Shown one piece after another: positions 23,962 through 31,116 of a stretch of DNA of 35,087 nucleotides. Source of the DNA: an uncultured Coprococcus sp. (GTDB lineage Bacteria > Bacillota > Clostridia > Lachnospirales > Lachnospiraceae); NCBI GenBank assembly GCA_900548215.1, contig URJI01000018.1:1-35087 (forward strand). The letters are read 5' to 3'. Within the stretch, counting starts at the first letter, position 1, and each line of letters begins with the position of its first letter. The notes under the pieces were generated by a model. It was not told the DNA's origin. It ran no database searches and worked only from the letters and a program-made list of their open reading frames with translations. The translations under genes were made by a program, and so were the position numbers.

Positions 23962-25254
23962 ATGGAGAACAAACGATTTTTAACAGCGCAGGATGTCATG
24001 GAAATGTTGGATGTATCACTATCTTATGCGTATAAACTGATACGACGGCTGAATGCGGAACTCGAGGCTGATGGATTCGTGACAATAAAAGGGCGTGTCA
24101 GTACACAGTATTTTATGAAACGAATCTACGGGCTATCTACGGATAAGGAGGTGGGATATATGGCGGTTATCAAGAATAATAAGACTGGAATGTGGGAGGT
24201 GAGAACCTATTATAAGGATTTGACCGGAGCAAGAAAACAGAAAACCAAGAGGGGCTTTGCCAAGAAGAGCGAAGCCCTCGAATGGGAGCGGAATTTCAAG
24301 CTGAAAGAGGATCAGAGTATCAGTATGAGTTTCAAAAGTTTTGTGGATATTTATTTGACGGATTTAGAACCAAGGATAAAACGCAATACTTTCCTGACAA
24401 AGAAGCACATTATTGAGACAAAGATTCTGCCTTATTTCGGAAAACGAAAACTGGATGATATTCGAACCTCGGATGTCATTCAGTGGCAAAATGAGATTAT
24501 GAAGCTGAAAAAGGATAATGGGGAGTTGTTCTCCCCTACGTATCTGAAAACCATTCATAATCAGCTCAGCGCAATATTAAATCATGCTGTAAATATGTAT
24601 GGTCTGAAAGATAATGTGGCACGAAAAGCCGGGACTATGGGTAAGGAAGAAAATAAGGAAATGGAGTTCTGGACGCAGGAGGAATTTCAGGCATTTTTAG
24701 AGTTCGTGGCAGACAAGCCTATTTCCTATTTTGCATTTGAAATGCTTTATTGGACAGGTATTCGCGAAGGTGAGCTGCTTGCCCTGACGCCGGCAGATTT
24801 CAATTTTGAAAAGAAAACACTCAGGATTAACAAATCGTATCAGAGGCTGGAAGGAAAAGATGTGATTACAGACCCGAAAACTCCGAAGAGCAACAGAACC
24901 ATTGTCATGCCGGATTTCCTTGCTGTAGAGATGGAGGATTTTATAAGTAGCCTTTATGGAATAAAGGATGATGACAGAATTTTCACTATTTCAAAAAGCT
25001 ATCTGCATCATGAGATGGACAGAGGTGCAAAGCTTGCAGGAGTAAAGAGAATACGGATTCATGGATTACGACACTCGCACATTTCATTGCTAATCGATTT
25101 AGGATTTTCTGCATTGGCAATAGGTGAAAGAGTCGGACATGAGGCGGTAGATATCACGTATCATTATGCACATTTATTTCCAACGGTGCAGACGGATATG
25201 GCAGCACAACTGGAAACAGAAAGGGAGGCGTTAGTCAATGTCAGAAAAGAATAG
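23962..25254 (+). CDS. int: Excisionase-like HTH fused in frame to tyrosine integrase
   Basis: 430 residues. Residues 1-58 (RFLTAQDVMEMLDVSLSYAY...RVSTQYFMKRIYGL) resemble the small winged-HTH excisionase that in related elements is a separate gene. From residue 67, MAVIKNNKTGMWEVRTYYKD is a normal integrase start with arm-binding domain, then a SAM-like core-binding domain (about 115-210) and the catalytic domain with Arg (YWTGIREGELLAL), HGLRHSH (His-x-x-Arg), GHEAVDITYHYAHLF (His and nucleophile Tyr). A strong AAGGAGGTG (24145-24153) and ATG 24160 lie at the junction, so a free 364-residue integrase may also be made. The main start is ATG 23962 after GAGAGGAGG. It overlaps the next gene by 17 bases. 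Confidence 0.88.
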   Translation: MENKRFLTAQDVMEMLDVSLSYAYKLIRRLNAELEADGFVTIKGRVSTQYFMKRIYGLSTDKEVGYMAVIKNNKTGMWEVRTYYKDLTGARKQKTKRGFAKKSEALEWERNFKLKEDQSISMSFKSFVDIYLTDLEPRIKRNTFLTKKHIIETKILPYFGKRKLDDIRTSDVIQWQNEIMKLKKDNGELFSPTYLKTIHNQLSAILNHAVNMYGLKDNVARKAGTMGKEENKEMEFWTQEEFQAFLEFVADKPISYFAFEMLYWTGIREGELLALTPADFNFEKKTLRINKSYQRLEGKDVITDPKTPKSNRTIVMPDFLAVEMEDFISSLYGIKDDDRIFTISKSYLHHEMDRGAKLAGVKRIRIHGLRHSHISLLIDLGFSALAIGERVGHEAVDITYHYAHLFPTVQTDMAAQLETEREALVNVRKE

Positions 25255-25609
25255 AGACGATAAAAACAGGTGGCGGAATGTGACAATAGCATTTCGCATG
25301 TCACCGGAGGAAAACGAGGAGTTGAATAACAGAGTGAAGCTCAGCGGATTTCGTACCAAGCAGGATTATATAATCCAGAGTGTTCTTCATCAAAAGGTGG
25401 TTGTCACAGGTAACCCGTTGATGTTAGTGCAGTTCCGGCAGAACCTGCAAAAGATTGAGCTCGAGCTTGAGAGGATAGAAAAGGCATCGGATATGGATGG
25501 GGAGTTACTTACTCCCATCCGTTCCATGCTGGAAATATTGGAAGGCTTCAAGGAACAACCGAGAACATTGGCAGATATGAAGCAACTTACAGTACCAAAT
25601 GAGGAATAA
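25238..25609 (+). CDS. MobC-like plasmid mobilization (relaxosome accessory) protein
   Basis: 123 residues. The N-terminal ribbon-helix-helix-like segment (RNVTIAFRMSPEENEELNNRVKLSGF, then TKQDYIIQSVLHQKV) is shared by small mobilization proteins that bind near oriT and help the relaxase. A C-terminal helical region (LVQFRQNLQKIELELERIEKAS) follows. The start lies inside the end of int, so the two are translated together. Context with the MobV relaxase 0.7 kb downstream supports the assignment. Confidence 0.75.
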   Translation: MSEKNRDDKNRWRNVTIAFRMSPEENEELNNRVKLSGFRTKQDYIIQSVLHQKVVVTGNPLMLVQFRQNLQKIELELERIEKASDMDGELLTPIRSMLEILEGFKEQPRTLADMKQLTVPNEE

Positions 25610-25639
25610 CAGATGTTTTGTATAAAGGAAGTGACTGCT

Positions 25640-26017
25640 ATGAGCGAAGAAACATTATTTGAAAAATTAGGTGTGAAATACATAGAAAAAGACGGCATTT
25701 TTTATCCGTTGATTACATTAGGTGGAGAGGAGAACAGTACAGATGTTGGCAAATATGGTCGTATGTGGATGGATTACATACAGAAGGAATATCCGCAGCG
25801 ATACAGGAGTCTGGTACGATTTGGCGAATTACATGACAAAGCAACCGAGGTAAATAAAGTAGCTCATGAATTGCTGGAGGATATTGAAAATGAGTGGTTG
25901 CGTAAACACAAACCAAAGCATGCGAATTCTTTTGTGGAAATGTACCAGCTACGAACTCAGGCGAGAATGATAGCAGAGGAAGTAGTTCTGCATGATGTGG
26001 TGAATTGTTTTCATTAG
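25640..26017 (+). CDS. TnpV-like transposon-encoded protein
   Basis: 125 residues: FEKLGVKYIEKDGIFYPLI, GKYGRMWMDYIQKEYPQRYRSLVRFGEL, then a helical C-terminus. This is the layout of TnpV proteins that accompany mobile elements of gut Firmicutes; their role is not established. AAAGGAAG precedes ATG 25640; an in-frame ATG at 25613 also exists but lacks a good site. It lies in the int-mob module, 30 bases after the MobC-like gene. Confidence 0.72.
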   Translation: MSEETLFEKLGVKYIEKDGIFYPLITLGGEENSTDVGKYGRMWMDYIQKEYPQRYRSLVRFGELHDKATEVNKVAHELLEDIENEWLRKHKPKHANSFVEMYQLRTQARMIAEEVVLHDVVNCFH

Positions 26018-26047
26018 GGGATAAGTGGAGTTCTGTATCGGAGTTGT

Positions 26048-26191
26048 GGATAAGCTCCCGAAAGGGAGCTTTATCCGGCGGGGAGAGCCGTATAGCCACT
26101 CCGGCGAGGAGCGCAAAACCCGCTTGCGGGTCTGCATTTTTGATGGCGAAGCTGTCAAAAGTGCTTTTGCGTTACTTTTGACAAAAGTAAC
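26048..26191 (+). other. Probable oriT region with nested palindromes
   Basis: Located directly before the relaxase. Hairpins: GGATAAGCTCCC-GAAA-GGGAGCTTTATCC (26048-26076); ACCCGC-TT-GCGGGT (26118-26131). TGTCAAAAGT (26153-26162) pairs with ACTTTTGACA (26174-26183). The latter also belongs to a perfect palindrome GTTACTTTTG-A-CAAAAGTAAC (26171-26191), so two folds exclude each other. Such arrays before a mob gene are the usual oriT layout; the nick site is not identified. Confidence 0.55.
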
Positions 26192-26293
26192 AAAACCTTC
26201 CCAGGGAAATCTGCTGTTTCGTGCCGTATCCGGCACTCATTACGGATAAGAAGGAGGTGCTTATTTACATACCAAAAGAGGAGGATTTTGACA

Positions 26294-27568
26294 ATGGAAA
26301 GAACAATAAGTTTCATGAATGGAGAAGGTTCCATCGGGCACAACACAAGAAGATTTATAGCTGACAATGTAGATGCCAGCCGTACCAAGAATAATATCAC
26401 TCTTATCCATGAGGATATTAAGCAGGCATATCATAAATTGTTTGACGAGGCACTTAAGGAATATAATGCAAAACAGAAACGCAAGGACAGGCAGATTAAA
26501 AGTTATTATGATAAGATTTCCCGAAGCAAACAGGAAAAATTATTTTATGAGGTTATCGTTCAGATAGGTAATAGGGATGATACCGGAGTAGGTAGTTCTT
26601 CTGCAGAGGTTGCAACATGGGTACTGAAGGATTATGTGAAAAAGTTTCAACTTCGCAATCCACAGCTTTATGTGATTGGTGCTTATATTCATTTGGATGA
26701 GGAAACACCACATTTGCATCTGAATTTTATCCCTTGGGTATCCGGTTGCAAGAGAGGATTGGAGACAAAGACAAGTCTTAAGGCGGCACTTGCTACCAGA
26801 GGATTTGTAAGTGAAGGCAAAGGGAACACCGAATGGAAGCAGTGGGCGGAGGCAGAGAAAGATGATATTGCTCTTATTATGAGCCGGTATGGAATTGACT
26901 GGAAAAAGAAAGATACACACAATAAGCATTTATCCGTACTGGATTATAAGAGGCAGGAGCGGGCAAAAGAAGTGGCTGCACTTGATGGGGAGATAGAGGG
27001 CGCACAGGTTGTTCTGGAATTAAAAGAGGAACGGATTGAGTCTCTGGAAAAAGAAATTGAAAGTAAGCGAGACGATTTCAGAAAAGAACAGTCTGAGGCT
27101 CAAAAGAAGCTGGATGATACCATAGCCGAAAATCAGAAATTGCAGTCGGAAACAACGGATTTACGCTTAAAGAATTCGGAATTACGGCTGGAATATTATG
27201 AGAATGTAGATAAGCTCACGGATAAACAGAAGGAAATTGAGGCTGCGCAAAAAGAGGCTGACAAGTGGATGATGATATCGGATACTGCAAAATTACAGAC
27301 TGAACGGGCTGAATTTGAACTGGAAGAGGCGGAAAGGCTTAAGACGGAACTGCTTGGTGTGGTCGATGGAGATGATTATCTGAAGGAGCAGGTGATAGAG
27401 CTTAGATATCAGAATCAGATGCTTCGGGAGGAGAACCAAAGCTTGAAGGATAAGCTGGAAAAGGCGTATGAGTTTATGAAGCAGTTTGTGATTGGTGGAA
27501 TGAATCTGCTGGAGAAGTTTTTTGAATGGATTGGGGAGAGGGTAAAGGATGTTGGGAGAGGAAGGTAG
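26294..27568 (+). CDS. mobV: MobV (Pre/Mob) family relaxase
   Basis: 424 residues. The relaxase domain (about 1-215) has motif I NTRRFIADNVDASRTKNN and the metal-binding histidine motif HLDEETPHLHLNF at about 132-144. The long C-terminal coiled coil (about 220-400) is typical of MobV. It would nick oriT and lead transfer of the single strand through a helper's secretion system. ATG 26294 follows GAGGAGGA; a TTG two codons earlier is less likely. It ends at a GC-rich hairpin (27567-27590) that separates it from the convergent endonuclease gene. Confidence 0.9.
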   Translation: MERTISFMNGEGSIGHNTRRFIADNVDASRTKNNITLIHEDIKQAYHKLFDEALKEYNAKQKRKDRQIKSYYDKISRSKQEKLFYEVIVQIGNRDDTGVGSSSAEVATWVLKDYVKKFQLRNPQLYVIGAYIHLDEETPHLHLNFIPWVSGCKRGLETKTSLKAALATRGFVSEGKGNTEWKQWAEAEKDDIALIMSRYGIDWKKKDTHNKHLSVLDYKRQERAKEVAALDGEIEGAQVVLELKEERIESLEKEIESKRDDFRKEQSEAQKKLDDTIAENQKLQSETTDLRLKNSELRLEYYENVDKLTDKQKEIEAAQKEADKWMMISDTAKLQTERAEFELEEAERLKTELLGVVDGDDYLKEQVIELRYQNQMLREENQSLKDKLEKAYEFMKQFVIGGMNLLEKFFEWIGERVKDVGRGR

Positions 27569-27590
27569 GGTGGAGCTAAGGCTCCGCCCT
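27567..27590. terminator. Hairpin between convergent relaxase and endonuclease genes
   Basis: AGGGTGGAGC-TAAG-GCTCCGCCCT, 10-bp stem with one G-T pair, overlapping the relaxase stop. No T run follows on either strand, so termination strength is uncertain. Confidence 0.5.
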
Positions 27591-27591
27591 A

Positions 27592-28251
27592 TTAATCTTC
27601 AAGAGATGTAATATATTTCATAAATTCTTTTTTGAAATAAAATGCTCTGTTTTTATCAGATATTTCACGACCATAAATACTGGAATATATAGGATGATAT
27701 GGTTTTGAATCTTTTGTACGAATTTGGATGAATTCGCCACTTGCAGTATGTAAAGTCGATCTGACAGATTCAGATAATTGTTGATTTAACTGGTCACAGA
27801 TGTAGTAATAGTCTGCTTCAAGTTGCTGAGCAAGAACATGATATTTCGGTAGAGATAGGTCAACCTGAATTGGAGCTAAGTACATCCAGTCTGCAGGATT
27901 TCCATCCTTACTGATAGGAACATATAATAAACGCTGGAATTTTTTATATAACTTAGTGTCTTGAAATCTGCGTTTGGATAATAACTCGTCGATAATAGAG
28001 CTGGTTTGTGTGATAAACATTGTTTCTAATGGCTTGCCGGTTCGGTCACACTTGTTGGTTTTTAATTCTCCGTCTTCAAAATCAAGAGTAGTATTGGAAA
28101 GATTTAATCCAATGGTCAATTCCAAAAGTTGTCCGGTCTTCCCTTTATTGATTTTCATCATGGCATCTTGAACTTGGTCAGGGGACAGATACTCTTTGAA
28201 GGGAATATAGGCAAGTTTTTCTATTCTTGTCTGTGCTTCGATAAGTTTCAT
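27592..28251 (-). CDS. MutH/Sau3AI-family restriction endonuclease
   Basis: 219 residues, about the size of E. coli MutH (229). Alignment by eye: KGKTGQLLELTIGLN corresponds to MutH KGWIGVLLEIWLG; LDFEDGELKTNKCDRTGKPLE corresponds to its D-(x)6-E-x-K and SLGRPLETTF region; the Lys of FQRLLYVPIS and the C-terminal GEFIQIRTK and FYFKKEFMKYI are also shared. Putative active-site residues are Glu44, Asp57, Glu62 and Lys64; all are present, with a loop two residues shorter than MutH. Known members cut GATC, so GATC is the first guess. It is coupled by an ATGA overlap to the controller gene upstream and lies opposite a methyltransferase, so it is a restriction enzyme rather than a repair protein. 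Confidence 0.82.
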   Translation of the reverse strand: MKLIEAQTRIEKLAYIPFKEYLSPDQVQDAMMKINKGKTGQLLELTIGLNLSNTTLDFEDGELKTNKCDRTGKPLETMFITQTSSIIDELLSKRRFQDTKLYKKFQRLLYVPISKDGNPADWMYLAPIQVDLSLPKYHVLAQQLEADYYYICDQLNQQLSESVRSTLHTASGEFIQIRTKDSKPYHPIYSSIYGREISDKNRAFYFKKEFMKYITSLED

Positions 28252-28490
28252 GATTCGGATACCTCCTTAAAAAATTCATTAATATCAACACTAAGTACAT
28301 TTGCAATCTGGTTCAATATAGATATAGAAAGACTCTTATCACAGCCGGCGGCCTCGATTTTTGATAGATAGCTGATGCTGATTTTTGCCCGCTCTGCAAG
28401 TTGTACTTGTGTTAATTTGGCTTGTTCTCTGTAATGTTTTATATTTGCACCTATAACGCGATATAGGTCTGTATCGTTTTCGAAATGCAT
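28248..28490 (-). CDS. Small XRE-family controller (C) protein
   Basis: 80 residues, almost only an HTH: VIGANIKHYREQAKLTQVQLAERAKISISYLSKIEA followed by two helices, the size of restriction-modification C proteins. It is the first gene of a two-gene unit with the endonuclease (ATGA overlap). C proteins bind paired palindromes near their own promoter, first activating and then repressing, which delays the endonuclease. Two TTCAC-N5-GTGAA sites lie just upstream and one before the DpnII operon. AAAGAGG precedes the ATG. Confidence 0.82.
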   Translation of the reverse strand: MHFENDTDLYRVIGANIKHYREQAKLTQVQLAERAKISISYLSKIEAAGCDKSLSISILNQIANVLSVDINEFFKEVSES

Positions 28491-28502
28491 ACCAGTACCT
28501 CT

Positions 28503-28603
28503 TTCACTATTTGTGAATATTATCGCATGAAATACAGTTCAGACAAATTCACTTATAGTGAAATAAAATTGCTATGGATTTTCCAGAAAAATTGAGTTAC
28601 AAT
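28503..28603. promoter_or_regulatory. Controller-protein operators and divergent promoters
   Basis: Two 15-bp palindromes: TTCACTATTTGTGAA (28503-28517) and TTCACTTATAGTGAA (28548-28562), centres 45 bp apart. On the minus strand a promoter fits between them (TTGTCT, then GATAAT or TAATAT). The outer site lies next to its -35 and the inner site lies downstream of its -10. On the plus strand TACAAT (28598-28603) with a weak TGGATT (28575-28580) at 17 bases could drive the methyltransferase. Confidence 0.7.
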
Positions 28604-28637
28604 AGATAAATCAAAATAAAAGAAGGAGGTATGTCTT

Positions 28638-29360
28638 ATAAGTTTACAACCAAATAATTTTAGGCTTGAACCAACAACAGTCTGGTCCTTTCCGGACAGA
28701 GGAAGTTGGGCAACGCATTCAGGAAAGTATCGAGGTAATTGGTCACCATATGTACCAAGAAATCTGATGCTTCGTTATTCTAATCCCGGTGATTGGGTCT
28801 TAGATCAATTTATGGGTAGTGGAACAACCTTAGTAGAGGCAAAGCTACTCAATCGTCATGCGGTAGGTGTTGATATCAATCCGCAATCTGTTTCAATCTC
28901 TGAAACGAATTTACAATTCCGATGTGAAACAAATTCAAAAATCTTTACACGAAATGGAAATGCTACAGATTTGCATTTTATCAAAGATAGTCGAATTGAC
29001 TTTATCTGTACGCATCCGCCATATGCCAATATCATCAAATACAGCAAAGGGATAGAAGGGGATATTTCATTGCTTAATGTAGAAAAGTTTTTGACAGAAA
29101 TGCAGAAGGTGGCAGAGGAATCATATCGTGTGTTAAAGAAGGGAAAAATGTGTGCTGTAATGATTGGGGATTTAAGAAAATATGGAAAGGTCATTCCGTT
29201 AGGATTTCGTATGATGGAATGCTTTTTACAGGCAGGATTTACGAACAAAGAAATTATAATTAAGGAGCAGCATAATTGTCGTTCTACTGATTATTGGGAA
29301 AAACGAAACAAAAATTTTCTGCTTCTGGCACACGAGTACATATTTGTTTTTCAGAAGTAA
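28638..29360 (+). CDS. DNA methyltransferase with a probable AUA start
   Basis: 240 residues from the proposed start. The N-terminus, SFPDRGSWATHSGKYRGNW and SPYVPRNLMLRYSNPGDWV, reads as conserved protein well before the first ATG (28767). Motif I: LDQFMGSGTTLVEAKLL, then GVDINP. Catalytic motif IV: THPPYANIIKY. This resembles amino-methyltransferases of the TRM11-like/N4-N6 type. The only start in the correct place is ATA 28638, 8 bases after a perfect AGAAGGAGG; the nearby ATG 28631 is out of frame and stops after 8 codons. It is divergent from the controller/endonuclease unit, so it is the presumed protecting enzyme of that system. Target site cannot be read from sequence. Confidence 0.78.
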   Translation: MSLQPNNFRLEPTTVWSFPDRGSWATHSGKYRGNWSPYVPRNLMLRYSNPGDWVLDQFMGSGTTLVEAKLLNRHAVGVDINPQSVSISETNLQFRCETNSKIFTRNGNATDLHFIKDSRIDFICTHPPYANIIKYSKGIEGDISLLNVEKFLTEMQKVAEESYRVLKKGKMCAVMIGDLRKYGKVIPLGFRMMECFLQAGFTNKEIIIKEQHNCRSTDYWEKRNKNFLLLAHEYIFVFQK

Positions 29361-29365
29361 GATAA

Positions 29366-29417
29366 TTCACAAAGAGTGAAAGTTTTGGTTGTTATTTTGT
29401 ATGTTTGCAAGTATAAT
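29366..29417 (+). promoter_or_regulatory. DpnII operon promoter with controller operator
   Basis: TTGTTA (29389-29394), 17-base spacer, TATAAT (29412-29417). A third TTCAC-N5-GTGAA palindrome, TTCACAAAGAGTGAA (29366-29380), ends 8 bases before the -35. Its distance from the -35 is similar to that at the divergent methyltransferase promoter. Confidence 0.7.
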
Positions 29418-29465
29418 GGATATGTAAAAGATTGCCCGTTATGGACATAGAGAAGAGGAATCAAA

Positions 29466-30299
29466 ATGAGTAATTCAAGTGTTGCTCCATTTGTGAAATG
29501 GGCTGGTGGTAAGCGTCAGTTGATTTCACAGATAAAGGAAAGAATGCCTAAACAGTATAAGGATTATTATGAGCCATTTGTGGGTGGTGGTGCAGTTACA
29601 TTTGAATTGCTACCTGCAAATGCTCTGATAAATGACATAAACAAAGCATTGATAAATGCATACAAGCAGATATGTAATGCACCGAAAGCATTTATGAAGG
29701 CTGTAAATAAGCTTGATGAAGAAATGTGGGAAGATGGTAAGGAATACTATTATTCTCTGCGTGAGCATTACAATGATAAGCTGATGAAAGCAGAATATGA
29801 TGTGGAATTGGCTGCGTTGTTTGTCTTTATCAATAAGCATTGTTTTAATGGCTTATATCGTGTAAACGGCAAAGGATTATTTAATGTTCCGTATAACAAT
29901 AGCCGTCGGACTTCTGTTGATGAGGAGGCTATTATGGCTACTTCAAAGTATTTACAAGGCGTAACTATTATAGATGGTGATTTTGAAGTAGCGTGTAAGG
30001 ATGCGAAAAAAGGTGATTTTGTATTTATCGACAGTCCGTATGCACCATTGAATCCAACATCTTTTGAGTCGTATACCAAAGAGGGATTTGATATAGAAAG
30101 CCATAAACGATTGGCGAAGCTTTATGATGAATTAACAGCCAGAGGTTGCTATTGCATGCTCACAAACCATAATACAGAGTTGATAAATGAGCTATATGGG
30201 AACAAAGGTTACAAAATAGATGTTGTAAGTGTTAAGCGTATGATTAATTCGGATGCATCCAACAGGGTTGGTGAAGAAGTGATTATATGCAATTACTAA
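29466..30299 (+). CDS. dpnM: DpnM-like adenine-N6 DNA methyltransferase (GATC)
   Basis: 277 residues, alpha-group Dam family. APFVKWAGGKRQLISQI binds AdoMet, YYEPFVGGGAVTFELLP is motif I, and FIDSPYAPLNPTSFESYTKEGF is motif IV. The catalytic motif is DSPY instead of the usual DPPY. FNGLYRVNGKGLFNVPY is the family target-recognition stretch. First gene of a tight operon (gaps of 13 and -11 bases) with a second methyltransferase and a DpnII-like endonuclease, so GATC is the expected target. GAGGAA precedes ATG 29466. Confidence 0.9.
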   Translation: MSNSSVAPFVKWAGGKRQLISQIKERMPKQYKDYYEPFVGGGAVTFELLPANALINDINKALINAYKQICNAPKAFMKAVNKLDEEMWEDGKEYYYSLREHYNDKLMKAEYDVELAALFVFINKHCFNGLYRVNGKGLFNVPYNNSRRTSVDEEAIMATSKYLQGVTIIDGDFEVACKDAKKGDFVFIDSPYAPLNPTSFESYTKEGFDIESHKRLAKLYDELTARGCYCMLTNHNTELINELYGNKGYKIDVVSVKRMINSDASNRVGEEVIICNY

Positions 30300-30312
30300 A
30301 GGAGTCGAGATA

Positions 30313-31116
30313 ATGGAGAACTTATTTACAAAGAAAGTGCCATTATATTTCGAGACAGAAGAATCACAGTTAATCTTAGGTGATTCGTTTAAAATTCTAA
30401 CAAAAATGAAACTGGAATCTGTAGATATGATATTTGCAGATCCACCGTATTTTTTAAGTAACGATGGTATTACTTGTCAAGGTGGTAAAATGGTTTCAGT
30501 TAATAAAGGCTCATGGGATAAGCTTTCAGAAAGTGGAACCAGCGTCGAAGAAAAACATAAGTTTAACAGAAAGTGGATTAGGTTATGTAAGAAAGTACTA
30601 AAGCCGAATGGCACAATATGGATATCAGGAACATTACACAATATTTATTCGATTGGTATGGCATTGGAGCAGGAAGGCTTCAAGATAATAAACAACATAA
30701 CATGGCAGAAAACAAATCCACCACCAAACTTAGCATGTCGATGCTTCACACATTCTACGGAAACCATTTTATGGGCAAAGAAGAATGATAAGAAGTCTCG
30801 GCATTTTTTTGATTATCAGAAGATGAAAAAAATGAATGGTGGAAAGCAGATGAAGGATGTGTGGATTGGAGCTTTGACGAAACCATCAGAAAAGACAGAA
30901 GGTAAGCATCCGACACAGAAGCCAGAATATCTGCTGGAAAGAATTATTCTTGCATCAACAGAACCTGAATATGTAGTTCTAGACCCGTTTTGCGGTTCTG
31001 GAACTACTGGAGTAGAGGCTGTGCGATTTGGACGGAAGTTTATTGGAATAGATGTAAGTGAAGAATACTTGGACATATCCAAGAAAAGATTGGAGAAGGT
31101 AGCAAATGACAAATAG
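30313..31116 (+). CDS. dpnA: DpnA-like DNA methyltransferase
   Basis: 267 residues, beta-group order: catalytic FADPPYFLSNDGIT near residue 40, then target region, then the AdoMet motif VLDPFCGSGTTGVEAVRFG and GIDVSEEYL near the C-terminus. GKHPTQKPEYLLERII is also typical. In the pneumococcal DpnII system this second enzyme can methylate single-stranded GATC DNA, which protects incoming unmethylated DNA; that would suit an element transferred as single strand. AAAGGAG lies before ATG 30313. It overlaps the endonuclease gene by 11 bases. Confidence 0.9.
   Translation: MENLFTKKVPLYFETEESQLILGDSFKILTKMKLESVDMIFADPPYFLSNDGITCQGGKMVSVNKGSWDKLSESGTSVEEKHKFNRKWIRLCKKVLKPNGTIWISGTLHNIYSIGMALEQEGFKIINNITWQKTNPPPNLACRCFTHSTETILWAKKNDKKSRHFFDYQKMKKMNGGKQMKDVWIGALTKPSEKTEGKHPTQKPEYLLERIILASTEPEYVVLDPFCGSGTTGVEAVRFGRKFIGIDVSEEYLDISKKRLEKVANDK

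Noticed and set aside
26025..26249. A 74-codon open frame before the relaxase
   Set aside because: It runs through the nested palindromes of the oriT-like region, has no proper ribosome site and its codons follow the palindromes. Treated as noncoding.
28631..28657. Short frame MSYKFTTK after the strong AGAAGGAGG
   Set aside because: ATG is only one base from the ribosome site and the frame ends after 8 codons. It could be a leader peptide, but the better reading is the ATA start in the next frame.
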